64,000 bases of DNA from Paenibacillus sp. OV219. GTDB lineage: Bacteria; Bacillota; Bacilli; Paenibacillales; Paenibacillaceae. This document shows positions 1 to 8,203 of this stretch, in pieces (within the stretch, counting starts at the first letter, position 1; every line of letters begins with the position of its first letter). A program made the position numbers and the translations under genes. A model generated the notes under the pieces. It ran no database searches. It was not told the DNA's origin and was given only the letters and a program-made list of their open reading frames with translations. Location of the stretch: NCBI RefSeq assembly GCF_900110075.1, contig NZ_FOCJ01000001.1:558001-622000 (forward strand), in the 5' to 3' direction.

Positions 1-1
1 T

Positions 2-295
2 GAGATCAGCGAAGCGCTCGTTGCTCCGGATAAGGCAATGACTTCAATCGTAACAGGTGCTCAAATGTACTTGCCGCTTGCTGGCCTCATTGATATCGAG
101 CAAGAGATTGCTCGTCTGAACAAAGAGGTTGCGAATCTGACAAGCGAAGTTGAGCGTGTGGAGAAGAAGCTTGGTAATGAGGGCTTCGTTGCGAAAGCGC
201 CTGCGAAAGTTATTGAGGAAGAACGCGCGAAAATGGCTGACTATGCGGAGAAACGCGAGAAAGTGCTTGCGCGTATTGAGGAGCTGAAGGGCTAG
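2..295 (+). CDS. valS: Valine--tRNA ligase, C-terminal end (5' part outside window)
   Basis: This is the last 97 codons of an open frame that enters from the left edge and stops with TAG. The visible part is a charged helical coiled coil ([25 protein letters not shown], broken here as EIARLNKEV / [16 protein letters not shown]), followed by a short [17 protein letters not shown] motif. That is the typical C-terminal tRNA-binding arm of bacterial valyl-tRNA synthetase, which charges tRNA-Val in the cytoplasm. The gene directly downstream is folC, the same neighbour as in Bacillus subtilis, which supports the call. Catalytic domains are not in the window. Confidence 0.93.
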   Translation, partial: EISEALVAPDKAMTSIVTGAQMYLPLAGLIDIEQEIARLNKEVANLTSEVERVEKKLGNEGFVAKAPAKVIEEERAKMADYAEKREKVLARIEELKG

Positions 296-357
296 AACAG
301 CCCTTCAGAGCTTTTCAATTCGCAGCATTTCGCTGCAGAAGGAAGAAGGAAATCATA

Positions 358-1725
358 ATGACTGAACAACAGTTATCGTCACCGCTTGCTAGCTATGAAG
401 AAGCAAGAGATTGGATTGTAGGGCTCGTCCCATTCGGCATTCGCCCCGGCATGGAGCGGATCGAGAAGCTGATGGAGCTGTTGGGCCACCCGGAGCGCCG
501 GCTCAAATTTATTCATGTGGCGGGCACGAACGGCAAAGGCTCCGTTTGCGCTTATTTGACCAGTGTACTGCTGCGATGCGGCTATGATGTAGGGACGTTT
601 ACGTCCCCTTACATAACGAAGTTTACGAATCGTTTCAAGTATAATGATGCGGACATTCCCGATGCAACGCTGCTAATGCTCGGGAACAAGCTGAAGCCTC
701 ATGTCGAAGCGATTGCGCAGACCGAGCTTGGCTCGCCTACGATGTTTGAAGTATCGACGGCACTGGCGATTTTGTATTACGGCACTGTGGCATACCCTGA
801 TTTTGTCGTGTGGGAAACAGGGCTTGGAGGACGTATGGATGTGACGAATATCGTGACACCGATTGTATCGGTAATTACGAATGTTGGACATGATCATATG
901 GATATTCTCGGTGATACGATTGAGGCAGTCGCGACGGAGAAGGCTGGCATCATTAAGGCAGGTGTTCCCGTCGTCAGTGCAGTGACACAGCCGGAGGTTG
1001 TAGCCGTTGTTACTTCGACAGCTAAGAAGAAAAGCAGCTCGCTCTATCTATTGGGTGAAAAGTTTCATGAATCAGCGCTTCAGGTGGCGGAGAATGAGCA
1101 AACGTTCCGTTTTGACGGCTTGTTCCGCACGATTGAACCGTTAACGATTACGCTAAATGGTGCACATCAACGGACGAATGCAGCTGTAGCAGTCATGACG
1201 CTTGAAGTGCTGCGGCAGTATTATGCGGCTATCATTGAGGATGAAGACCTTCGGGAAGGGCTTCGCATTGCAGCGTGGCCGGGGCGCCTTGAGATGATTC
1301 AGCAGTCACCTAGGCTGCTCATCGACGGTGCGCATAATCCGGAGGGCGCTCAGACCTTGGCAGCGGCACTTCGTGATACGTATTCGTACAAGCGTCTGCA
1401 TCTCATGATGGGGATGCTCTCGAATAAGAATCATCGTGACACGCTCAAGCATATACTACCTCTAGTGGATACGCTTATCGTGAGTGAGCCGAATTTCCGC
1501 AAGGCAATGCCTGCTGCGGAACTGGCTGAGCTCGTCAGCGAGATTCGTGATTCAATTGACCGTCCTATTGAGCTCATCGTTGAACCCGATTGGAAGCAGG
1601 CTCTTAAGAGACTGCAAGGTTTGGCGAATGAAGCGGATTTGGCGGTCGTTACCGGAACGCTCTACTTAATTGCAGACGTCCGCTCCCAATTGCTCAACAA
1701 TAAGGATTCTGAAAAAGGTTGGTGA
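358..1725 (+). CDS. folC: Bifunctional folylpolyglutamate synthase / dihydrofolate synthase
   Basis: This 455-residue protein adds glutamate to dihydropteroate or to folates in the cytosol. The Mur-ligase-type P-loop HVAGTNGKGSV lies near residue 55, followed by the FTSPYITKFTNRF folate-binding motif. WETGLGGRMDVTN and NVGHDHMDILGDT are the family's metal and ATP loops. The C-terminal Mur-ligase domain contains IDGAHNPEGAQ. The start is the ATG preceded by AAGGAAATCATA. It lies 62 bases after valS, as in other Bacillales. The downstream murC start is 7 bases beyond the stop, so the two are probably cotranscribed. Confidence 0.96.
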   Translation: MTEQQLSSPLASYEEARDWIVGLVPFGIRPGMERIEKLMELLGHPERRLKFIHVAGTNGKGSVCAYLTSVLLRCGYDVGTFTSPYITKFTNRFKYNDADIPDATLLMLGNKLKPHVEAIAQTELGSPTMFEVSTALAILYYGTVAYPDFVVWETGLGGRMDVTNIVTPIVSVITNVGHDHMDILGDTIEAVATEKAGIIKAGVPVVSAVTQPEVVAVVTSTAKKKSSSLYLLGEKFHESALQVAENEQTFRFDGLFRTIEPLTITLNGAHQRTNAAVAVMTLEVLRQYYAAIIEDEDLREGLRIAAWPGRLEMIQQSPRLLIDGAHNPEGAQTLAAALRDTYSYKRLHLMMGMLSNKNHRDTLKHILPLVDTLIVSEPNFRKAMPAAELAELVSEIRDSIDRPIELIVEPDWKQALKRLQGLANEADLAVVTGTLYLIADVRSQLLNNKDSEKGW

Positions 1726-1732
1726 ACCGTCT

Positions 1733-3127
1733 TTGAACACAGCAGAGCACGTTCATTTCATCGGTATTGGCGGTTACGGCATGAGCGCCATCGCGCGCGT
1801 CATGCTGGAGATGGGCTATAAAGTGACAGGCTCAGACGTTGCCGGGCAAGAGCTTACGGAGAAGCTTGCAGCCAAAGGAGCGCGTATTTACATCGGTCAT
1901 GAGCCGGAGCATGTCAAAGGGGCGGACTTGGTCGTATACTCGACGGCGTTATCTCGTGATAACGTTGAGCGCAAAGCGGCGGAGGAGCTGAACATTCCGA
2001 TTCTTCACCGCGCTCAAATGCTTGCGAAATTGATGAATAACGGCAAAGGTGTCGCTGTCGCCGGCGCGCACGGCAAAACAACGACATCCTCGATGATCGC
2101 ACTGGTGATGGAAACTTGCCTGCTCGATCCGACTTATATCATTGGCGGTGAAATCGTCAATGTCGGTACGAATGCTAAAGCCGGCAAAGGCGATTATGTC
2201 GTGGCGGAAGCGGATGAGAGCGACGGCTCGTTCCTGCAGTACCATCCTACAATTGCCATCGTGACGAATATCGAACCCGATCATCTCGAAAACTACGACG
2301 GTGATTTCAATAAATTAAAAGCAGCTTACGTGCAGTTTCTAAGTCAAGTGAGGGATAGCGGCAAAGCGATCGTCTGTGCGGACGATGATAATATGCAAGA
2401 GATGCTTCCTGAGCTTACCGCAGGTCCTCTTGGTCGTGAAGGCGTACTTACGTACGGCATTGACCATGAGGCGATTTACCGTGCGACGAATATTACACTC
2501 GGCGATCGTAAAGCATCGTTCGATATGACGCGTCACGGCCAGCTGCTTGGCCGTATTGTGCTGTCTGTTCCAGGCCGCCACAATGTGTATAATGCAATGG
2601 CAACGGTCATTACATGCCTGGAAGCGGGCGTATCGTTCGAAGCGATTGCGGAAGCCATCGTTGATTTCCGCGGCGCGAAACGCAGATTCCAGGTGCTCGG
2701 CGAAGTGAATGATATTCTCGTTATTGATGATTATGCGCATCATCCGACAGAGATTCAGGCGACGATCAGCGCTGCCAAGTCGACGGGCAAGCGGATCGTT
2801 GCGGTGTTCCAGCCGCAGCGGTATACGCGCACGTTCTTCTTGCTCGAGCAGTTCAGTCGTGCCTTCTCGGAAGCGGATGAAGTGCTCATCACGGATATTT
2901 ATTCACCCGCAGGGGAGCAGCAGATCGAAGGCGTTCACTCCAAGAAGCTTGTGGAGATGATCATCAAGAACAGCAACGCAAATACGTCATACTATCCGAC
3001 CAAAGAGGAAGTGTTGGCGGTGTTGACAGACCAAGTGAAGCCGGGTGATCTCATTATTACGATGGGCGCCGGTGATATTTGGAAGGTTGCGGATGCACTT
3101 GCGAAGACGCTCCGCGGGAAGGCTTGA
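1733..3127 (+). CDS. murC: UDP-N-acetylmuramate--L-alanine ligase
   Basis: The 464-residue protein joins L-alanine to UDP-MurNAc, the first step of the cytoplasmic peptide-stem synthesis of peptidoglycan. The N-terminal Rossmann motif HFIGIGGYGMSAIA, the P-loop GAHGKTTTSSMIA near residue 113 and the metal-binding VTNIEPDHLENYDG segment are all present. DDYAHHPTEIQAT marks the C-terminal domain. I chose the TTG at 1733, because an AAGGTTGGTGA ribosome-binding site sits just before it and the homology begins a few residues later. Longer frames run back into folC. In B. subtilis murC is elsewhere, so folC-murC is a local arrangement. A bidirectional hairpin follows about 200 bases downstream. 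Confidence 0.95.
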   Translation: MNTAEHVHFIGIGGYGMSAIARVMLEMGYKVTGSDVAGQELTEKLAAKGARIYIGHEPEHVKGADLVVYSTALSRDNVERKAAEELNIPILHRAQMLAKLMNNGKGVAVAGAHGKTTTSSMIALVMETCLLDPTYIIGGEIVNVGTNAKAGKGDYVVAEADESDGSFLQYHPTIAIVTNIEPDHLENYDGDFNKLKAAYVQFLSQVRDSGKAIVCADDDNMQEMLPELTAGPLGREGVLTYGIDHEAIYRATNITLGDRKASFDMTRHGQLLGRIVLSVPGRHNVYNAMATVITCLEAGVSFEAIAEAIVDFRGAKRRFQVLGEVNDILVIDDYAHHPTEIQATISAAKSTGKRIVAVFQPQRYTRTFFLLEQFSRAFSEADEVLITDIYSPAGEQQIEGVHSKKLVEMIIKNSNANTSYYPTKEEVLAVLTDQVKPGDLIITMGAGDIWKVADALAKTLRGKA

Positions 3128-3193
3128 GGGAGAGTTCCCTACAGCGATACCCTTTAATAATTAAAGTTCAAATGCTACACCTGAAATCAACTT

Positions 3194-3252
3194 CCACCTC
3201 CCTAAATCCCTCCAGAGGAGGGACCCCAAAGGGAATGGTCCCTCTGGACACC
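3194..3252 (-). repeat. Two-hairpin dispersed repeat, copy A
   Basis: Read on the minus strand, this element starts GGTGTCCAGAGGG and ends GAGGGATTTAGGGAGG. It folds into two adjacent stems: CCAGAGGG with CCCTTTGG, and TCCCTCC with GGAGGGA. A second copy with the same layout but compensated stem bases lies in the opposite orientation at 53721-53778. It sits in the murC 3' intergenic region and codes for nothing convincing. It resembles REP-like or MITE-like intergenic elements, but copy number in the genome cannot be judged from here. Confidence 0.7.
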
Positions 3253-3323
3253 TGAATGGTCTAACGTTTGAATGACAGAGGCCGTATAGAGTTACTGTGG
3301 AGATGGAGATTACGTGAAACATG

Positions 3324-3366
3324 AAAAAGCTGAGAGTCGGTTGGTCGACTGCTCAGCTTTTTTTGG
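3324..3366. terminator. Bidirectional terminator between murC and VOC gene
   Basis: AAAAAGCTGAG pairs with CTCAGCTTTTT around a 17-base loop that itself contains a short GGTCGACT palindrome. A-rich and T-rich flanks mean it can terminate from both sides, which fits the convergent genes. Confidence 0.75.
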
Positions 3367-3382
3367 TTTGTTTATGGATTAA

Positions 3383-3817
3383 CTAGTTGACGTCTTGCCA
3401 GGCTGCGAATTTATTGCCGTCTGGATCAAAGAAATGAAACGACCATCCACAGCCGCTATTATCCTTTAGCTCTGATACTTTCGCACCATCTTCTTTCATG
3501 AGTTGATAGAGCTCATTAATTTGCGTCACTTCGAAACATGCAGCTTCCATCACATAGTGCTCGTCTTGATCATCCCAGTCATGGGTTACAAAATTAGCCG
3601 TTTGTTTCACGGTTGTCTCTAGGAAGAATATCCCCTGTCCGGAGGCAAGCTTAACATTGCCTTGAGTCGATAAAGTGATAAGACCATATTTCATAAAGAA
3701 ATGTTTTGCTAGTTCTGCGTTTGTCACTGGAATGTAAATACATTCAATTCGCTTTAATCGGGCTTCCGTATGGGGATAATTGATCTCAAGATTTTGCTTC
3801 AGCTCCAATTTATTCAT
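3383..3817 (-). CDS. VOC (glyoxalase/bleomycin-resistance fold) family protein
   Basis: The 144-residue soluble protein shows the VOC signature. An opening beta strand IECIYIPVTNAELAKHFF is followed by YGLITLSTQGNVKLA, and it closes with GWSFHFFDPDGNKFAAW. The last motif supplies the usual metal-ligand or substrate-side residues of glyoxalase-like proteins. The substrate cannot be told; family members range from glyoxalases to antibiotic-binding proteins. The ATG start has an AGGGGGAATTTCT site before it. It is last in a minus-strand group with an SRPBCC gene and an ArsR gene, but a strong hairpin separates it from them. Confidence 0.8.
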   Translation of the reverse strand: MNKLELKQNLEINYPHTEARLKRIECIYIPVTNAELAKHFFMKYGLITLSTQGNVKLASGQGIFFLETTVKQTANFVTHDWDDQDEHYVMEAACFEVTQINELYQLMKEDGAKVSELKDNSGCGWSFHFFDPDGNKFAAWQDVN

Positions 3818-3920
3818 AGAAATTCCCCCTAACTGTCTTCAGTTATGTTCATTCTACAAGTATTAAGGAAATTCCTTCCATACTCTAGGTATCTACATTG
3901 GCAGAAAACTGGCCCAAACA

Positions 3921-3961
3921 CAAAGAAGCTGAGAACCGACCATACGGTTCTCAGCTTCTTT
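3921..3961. terminator. Terminator downstream of SRPBCC gene
   Basis: AAGAAGCTGAGAACCG pairs perfectly with CGGTTCTCAGCTTCTT around a six-base loop. On the minus strand it follows the SRPBCC stop codon by about 10 bases and is trailed by TTTG. Its AAGCTGAGA arm resembles that of the hairpin at 3324. Confidence 0.8.
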
Positions 3962-3971
3962 TCTACTTTCT

Positions 3972-4496
3972 CTAAACGAGCGCTGCGAGGTACGCATCGA
4001 GCTGTGCCAATGTGCCTGCGAAGCCGCCTTGAACAAGGTGATGCGATTCGTTGAAAGTTTTGATCTCATCGTCGGAAGCGTTGAATGGCTTGCCACGCAT
4101 AATTAGCAGCGTTTTGCCGCCTTCTTGCTCTTCGAATACAAGCTCGTTCCACACTTCAATCGGCCAAGTTGGCGCCATCGGATGGCGGTGGCTGTTACCC
4201 TCTTTATCCGAGAAAGAAGTGATATAAACGAGACGATTCGGCTCGTCGATTTCACGATACTCGAATTTGCCCCACATTTCCTGGCCGTCCGGCGTCTTCA
4301 TGCTGTAATGGAAGAGGCCGCCTTGTTCAAGGTCAACTTTGCACTCGCCCATTTCAAGTCCTGCTGGACCCCACCAGTGCTTCAAGTGCTCGGCTTGTGT
4401 GAATACCTTAAATACAAGCTCACGAGGAGCGTCTAGTACGCGTGTAATGAGCAATTCATTTATGTTCTCGCCAGTAGTTGTTTGATGATCTGCCAT
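3972..4496 (-). CDS. SRPBCC / AHSA1-family (START-like) protein
   Basis: The 174-residue protein has the activator-of-Hsp90-ATPase-like fold. ITRVLDAPRELVFKVFTQAEHLKHWWGPAG is its N-terminal hallmark (shown here across the split ITRVLDAPRELVF / KVFTQAEHLKHWWGP). ELVFEEQEGGKTLLIMRG and the terminal helix GGFAGTLAQLDAYLAAL follow. Such proteins bind small hydrophobic ligands in a cavity; the ligand is unknown. GGAGGAATCAAC precedes the ATG. The arsR-type gene lies 78 bases upstream on the same strand. ArsR plus AHSA1 is a common pair, so this is probably the regulator's target. Confidence 0.85.
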   Translation of the reverse strand: MADHQTTTGENINELLITRVLDAPRELVFKVFTQAEHLKHWWGPAGLEMGECKVDLEQGGLFHYSMKTPDGQEMWGKFEYREIDEPNRLVYITSFSDKEGNSHRHPMAPTWPIEVWNELVFEEQEGGKTLLIMRGKPFNASDDEIKTFNESHHLVQGGFAGTLAQLDAYLAALV

Positions 4497-4574
4497 GTTG
4501 ATTCCTCCAAAGTTATCATTTTGTACGAGATTGTTTATTATCTTACGAGCTTACGAATGTGCCAAGAGGTCCTC

Positions 4575-4904
4575 CTACTCTTCTTGATTCGGGTCCTTCG
4601 CCTGCAGCTTGCGCAAATAAATCTCCAAATCATCGAACTTTCCCTCCCAGAAGCGGCGGAAAGAACTGACCCAGTCATCGAGCTCCTTGAGTGGCGCAGT
4701 TCCCAGCTTGTAAATTCGCCGATTGGCAACTGGATGCACCTCGACAAGTCCTACCTCAAGAAGCACGCGCAGATGTTTGGATACTTGCGGCTGATTCAGT
4801 TCAAGCCGTTCGGCGATTTCACCCACTGTGAGAGGGCCGTCTCGCAGAAGCTCGACAATTCGTAATCGGTTAGGCTCAGCAAGAGCGCTCATAGTCGAAT
4901 TCAT
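4575..4904 (-). CDS. ArsR-family winged-helix transcriptional regulator
   Basis: The roughly 109-residue protein carries the ArsR core: SALAEPNRLRIVELLRDG, then TVGEIAERLELNQPQVSKHLRVL as the recognition helix, then a wing (VEVHPVANRRIYKL). No ELCVCDL metal motif is present, so it is probably not a classical arsenic or zinc sensor. The start is uncertain: ATG at 4904, 4922 or 4940 are all in frame. I prefer 4904 because it begins just before the conserved core. A promoter containing a perfect 12-base palindrome overlaps the start, which suggests autoregulation. It most likely controls the SRPBCC gene next to it. Confidence 0.87.
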   Translation of the reverse strand: MNSTMSALAEPNRLRIVELLRDGPLTVGEIAERLELNQPQVSKHLRVLLEVGLVEVHPVANRRIYKLGTAPLKELDDWVSSFRRFWEGKFDDLEIYLRKLQAKDPNQEE

Positions 4905-4910
4905 GTTTTG

Positions 4911-4940
4911 AATATACCTCATAAGGAATATTCCTGTCAA
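4911..4940 (-). promoter_or_regulatory. arsR promoter with palindromic operator
   Basis: On the minus strand, TTGACA (4940-4935) and TATATT (4916-4911) are separated by 18 bases. The spacer holds the perfect palindrome AGGAATATTCCT (4924-4935), a likely ArsR operator that would block polymerase. Transcription would begin near 4904, at or next to the preferred ATG. Confidence 0.65.
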
Positions 4941-5021
4941 GGAATGTGTATTGGCGGAGTCATACTTCTCTCAACTTTTTCATAGACTCGTACTAGAGTA
5001 TGTGGACAAGGAGAGAGTGCG

Positions 5022-6458
5022 ATGAATAATAAAGGACGCATTACCTATCGTTTCGATCAGCGGAGCGGAGCACGGATGGAGCCGAAGCAGGAAGAGAAGC
5101 GGCGCGAGAACTCCGCGAATGTCGTACCTTTTTTTCAAGAGGAACTTAAATTCACATCCGATATAGGTCCATGGAACAGCTCCTTCCAAAATGATGCCCA
5201 AGCGCTGGAGCAGCTTATTCGTGAGGCAGACGGCCAAATTCCTAAGCAGAAGCCGCGGCGTGCAGAGCAGGCCCGAGAATCAGTTGAACAAGATCAGCAG
5301 CCCATACAACCCATCTCTGATCGGCAGCGGTACCATACTGAGATTCAGCCATACCCAGAGACAGATGTGCTCGAACCGATTCTGCTAGGTGATGAATACG
5401 AAGAAACGCCAATCAAACGACCAGCGAAGCCTCCTCAGGTTATTGATATGTACCCGATCATAGATGTGGAGGAGGAAGAACGGTATCGCCGCGCAAGCAG
5501 CGATGAACGCAATGCTAGAGCTTCCTTTGGTTCTTATTTAACGGGATCATCACAACGCCCGAGTAGAGGGCCGTCATGGTATAAAGTATTTGCTTCGGTC
5601 ACCGGGGCGATCGCAACTGGCGCGCTATTTGGTTATTTTGTACTTACACTTTTTACTGGCGGCGGTGGTACGTCTGGCAATGAAGCAGCGACGGTAACAA
5701 GCAAGCCGTCTTCCGAGGCGAGCACTGATTCAGCTGCAGGAGGTACAGACAAGAATACAAACAACAATTCGAATACAACGCCTGACGCTTCTGGCGCTGT
5801 AAACAATAGCAACCAAGCTAGTTCGCAAGCTGCACTGGTACAAGTAAAAGTGCCTGCCTCCACGTATTATATGCTTCAGTACGGCGTATTCAGTAACAAG
5901 GAGGGCCTTGATGCAGCAGTGAGCGAGCTGAATGAGAAGGGGCTTGCAGCGGCTTCCTTAACGTCTAGCGAGGATTACCGTGTCTACGTGGGCATGTCGA
6001 CGGACAAAGACAATGCGCAGCTGCTCGGCCAGCTTCTGACGGGCATGGACGTTTATGTGAAGCAGCTCGAACTGCCTGCTGTTTCCTCGATTCCTTTTAA
6101 AGGGGACAGCTCCGTCGTCGAATCGTTCTTCTCGCAAACGACCGACCTGCTAACGAAGCTGGATTCGTTAACTTTGGAGCAATTAAGCGGCAGCAGCACA
6201 GGAGGTTTGGCAGCAGGAGATTGGAAGGGGCTGCATGAGACCTGGACACACTCCGCTGCGCTCATGGAAGCAGGCATGACGGACAAAGTGAATAAGAACG
6301 CACTGCTTAAGCTTGTCCAATCTATGAATACGGCGGCGCTGGCTGCTGACGCATATGTGAAGAAACCGTCGGAAGCCTACTTGTGGTCCATGCAGAAGGC
6401 ATTGATGGAAGCCGTATTCACCCAGAAAGGTTGGTTTGCATCTATGGATGCATTGTAA
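5022..6458 (+). CDS. spoIIB: SpoIIB-like SPOR-domain sporulation protein
   Basis: This 478-residue bitopic membrane protein has a long charged cytoplasmic part (1-185), one membrane helix (about 188-212) and a Ser/Thr/Asn-rich linker. A SPOR-like domain follows at about 278-350 (YYMLQYGVFSNKEGLDAAV ... YRVYVGMSTDKDNA), then a helical tail. SPOR domains bind denuded septal peptidoglycan. In B. subtilis spoIIB sits just before maf-radC-mreBCD and helps engulfment after polar septation; the same position here is my main reason for the name. AAGGAGAGAGTGCG precedes the ATG. Sequence conservation is weak outside the SPOR part. Confidence 0.75.
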   Translation: MNNKGRITYRFDQRSGARMEPKQEEKRRENSANVVPFFQEELKFTSDIGPWNSSFQNDAQALEQLIREADGQIPKQKPRRAEQARESVEQDQQPIQPISDRQRYHTEIQPYPETDVLEPILLGDEYEETPIKRPAKPPQVIDMYPIIDVEEEERYRRASSDERNARASFGSYLTGSSQRPSRGPSWYKVFASVTGAIATGALFGYFVLTLFTGGGGTSGNEAATVTSKPSSEASTDSAAGGTDKNTNNNSNTTPDASGAVNNSNQASSQAALVQVKVPASTYYMLQYGVFSNKEGLDAAVSELNEKGLAAASLTSSEDYRVYVGMSTDKDNAQLLGQLLTGMDVYVKQLELPAVSSIPFKGDSSVVESFFSQTTDLLTKLDSLTLEQLSGSSTGGLAAGDWKGLHETWTHSAALMEAGMTDKVNKNALLKLVQSMNTAALAADAYVKKPSEAYLWSMQKALMEAVFTQKGWFASMDAL

Positions 6459-6520
6459 TGCGTTACTTCCCCGCGTATAATAAAGTGTACGTGTCAAATT
6501 ATGACGAGGGACGTAACAAC

Positions 6521-6763
6521 ATGAAGAAAAATTTCTGGGTATTTTTATTATTTCTGCTCATTGGATTATTGACAGGCGCACTTCTTTCTAGGTGGCTGTC
6601 GGAAGTACCAGGACTTTCGTTCCTCACGAAAACAACGACGATTAAGTGGGCGCCGGCAGCGGATTTGCTCGTGCTCAGCTACAATTTCTCACTTCGAATT
6701 GAGATCAGCCTACTAAGCATCGCTGGACTAATTGCAGCGATTTGGGTTTACCGGAAGCTATAA
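6521..6763 (+). CDS. DUF4321 small membrane protein
   Basis: The 80-residue protein begins MKKNFWVFLLFLLIGLL and has two predicted membrane helices (about 4-25 and 55-76). A conserved-looking segment TIKWAPAADLLVLSYNFSLRIEIS lies between them (split here as TIKWAPAADLLVL / SYNFSLRIEIS). This matches the DUF4321 family found before maf in clostridia and bacilli; function unknown. I chose the ATG at 6521 because the upstream in-frame extension overlaps spoIIB and has no hydrophobic or conserved character. GAGGG lies ten bases before it. Confidence 0.8.
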   Translation: MKKNFWVFLLFLLIGLLTGALLSRWLSEVPGLSFLTKTTTIKWAPAADLLVLSYNFSLRIEISLLSIAGLIAAIWVYRKL

Positions 6764-6796
6764 CGGGGTATCTATGTATGCGTAAGGAGCGTCACC

Positions 6797-7429
6797 ATGA
6801 ACGTGAGATCTTCTTCGAATTCTTCTTCAACTATACGCCAGCTCGTGCTGGCTTCATCTTCTCCCCGCCGGCAGGAATTGGTCGCGTCACTCGGCCTTTC
6901 CTTGCCGGTTCTCATTTTGTCCAGCGATGCTGATGAAAGTACGCCACAGAACTGGTCTCCGGCAATGATCGTGGAGCAGCTAGGTCTGCGCAAGGCCAGA
7001 GCCAGCGCCGAACTGCTAAGCAGTGAAGCTAATAAGAGTTCTCTTATCATCGGCGCAGACACGATTGTCGTGTTAGACGGCAAAGTGCTCGGCAAGCCAT
7101 CGGACAAGAACGACGCTATTCGGATGTTGACAGCACTCGAAGGTCGGCAGCACGAGGTCTATACCGGCGTTGCCCTCATTGAACCTGCTACTAGCTGCGA
7201 GCTTGTCTATCACCGGATGACTCGCGTGACTATGAAGCAGCTTGGCGAAGAACGGATTCGGCGCTACGTCGATTCCGGGGAACCGCTCGATAAGGCGGGC
7301 AGCTACGGCATTCAGGGACTTGGCGCAACAATGGTGGAGCGGATCGACGGCTGTTATTTTAACGTAGTCGGTCTTCCGTTATCGCTACTGTCGGACATGC
7401 TAGATGAATTCGGCATCAACGTGATTTAA
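6797..7429 (+). CDS. maf: Maf-family nucleoside triphosphate pyrophosphatase
   Basis: The 210-residue protein has the Maf signature LVLASSSPRRQELVASLG near residue 16, followed by IIGADTIVVLDGKVLGKP and GSYGIQGLGATMVERIDG. The family hydrolyses non-canonical or modified nucleotides such as dTTP and UTP analogues (YhdE type), and in B. subtilis affects septum formation. It lies between the spoIIB-like gene and radC, the standard Bacillales order. The first dozen Ser/Asn-rich residues look like a poorly conserved extension, so the start could be slightly further in. Confidence 0.94.
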   Translation: MNVRSSSNSSSTIRQLVLASSSPRRQELVASLGLSLPVLILSSDADESTPQNWSPAMIVEQLGLRKARASAELLSSEANKSSLIIGADTIVVLDGKVLGKPSDKNDAIRMLTALEGRQHEVYTGVALIEPATSCELVYHRMTRVTMKQLGEERIRRYVDSGEPLDKAGSYGIQGLGATMVERIDGCYFNVVGLPLSLLSDMLDEFGINVI

Positions 7430-7462
7430 CAGCACAGAGACGAATCTCGCATAAAGGCAGGG

Positions 7463-8158
7463 ATGTCTATGGAAGCAAAGTCATTTGTTTTGAAGGATAT
7501 ACCGCACAGCGAAAGACCTCGGGAACGAATGATGTCGGCGGGGGCTGAGGCGTTAAGTCATGCTGAGCTGCTAGCGATCTTATTGCGAACCGGAACGAAG
7601 CGGGAATCCGCAGTTCTGCTCGCTTCGCGTATCTTGAATCAATGCGGCGATTTGCGGGGTTTAGTGGATATGAGCATAACGGAGATGACGAAGATCCGCG
7701 GCATTGGGACGGCGAAGGCGGTCCAACTTCGAGCAGGCATTGAGCTCGGACGCCGGCTTGCTAGAAGTGAGCAAGGCGAGCTTCCTACCATACGAAAACC
7801 AGCCGATGCTGCGAACTTGTTAATGGAGGAACTTCGCTACTTGAAACAAGAGCATTTTGTCTGCTTGTTTTTAAATACGAAGAATCAGGTTATTTTAAAA
7901 GAAACATTATCCGTCGGCACCCTCAATGCGACCTTAGTGCATCCTCGCGAAGTATTTCGGGCAGCTATTAAATGCAGCAGCGCTTCGTTGATTTGCGTAC
8001 ATAACCATCCAAGCGGCGATCCAACGCCGAGTCCTGACGATATAGCGCTTACGAGACGCCTGATCGATGCAGGTGAGCTTGTAGGTATTGATGTTCTCGA
8101 TCACTTGGTAATAGGTGACAATCGCTTTATCAGTTTGAAGGAGCGAGGTCACATGTAA
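7463..8158 (+). CDS. radC: RadC-family JAB-domain protein
   Basis: The 231-residue protein has an N-terminal UPF0758 helix-hairpin-helix part (TEMTKIRGIGTAKAVQLRAG). A C-terminal JAB1/MPN metalloprotease-like domain follows, with the JAMM motif HNHPSGDPTPSPDD near residue 175. RadC was named for DNA repair, but its true role is unresolved. An ATG six bases further in is an alternative start. The 3' end contains a good promoter for mreB. Confidence 0.94.
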   Translation: MSMEAKSFVLKDIPHSERPRERMMSAGAEALSHAELLAILLRTGTKRESAVLLASRILNQCGDLRGLVDMSITEMTKIRGIGTAKAVQLRAGIELGRRLARSEQGELPTIRKPADAANLLMEELRYLKQEHFVCLFLNTKNQVILKETLSVGTLNATLVHPREVFRAAIKCSSASLICVHNHPSGDPTPSPDDIALTRRLIDAGELVGIDVLDHLVIGDNRFISLKERGHM

Positions 8159-8164
8159 TATAAT
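8135..8164 (+). promoter_or_regulatory. Candidate promoter of mreB
   Basis: TTGAAG (8135-8140) and TATAAT (8159-8164) are 18 bases apart at the radC 3' end. Transcription would start about 30 bases before the mreB ATG, giving the mre genes their own promoter. Confidence 0.55.
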
Positions 8165-8203
8165 AAGAGGGATTGTCTGAAAGCAGAAAGGAAGTATACA
8201 AAC

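Noticed and set aside
4575..4904. Arsenic-resistance operon linking this ArsR with the permease at 16.8-18.2 kb
   Set aside because: The genes are 12 kb apart, ArsR lacks the metal-binding motif, and no arsenate reductase gene is present.
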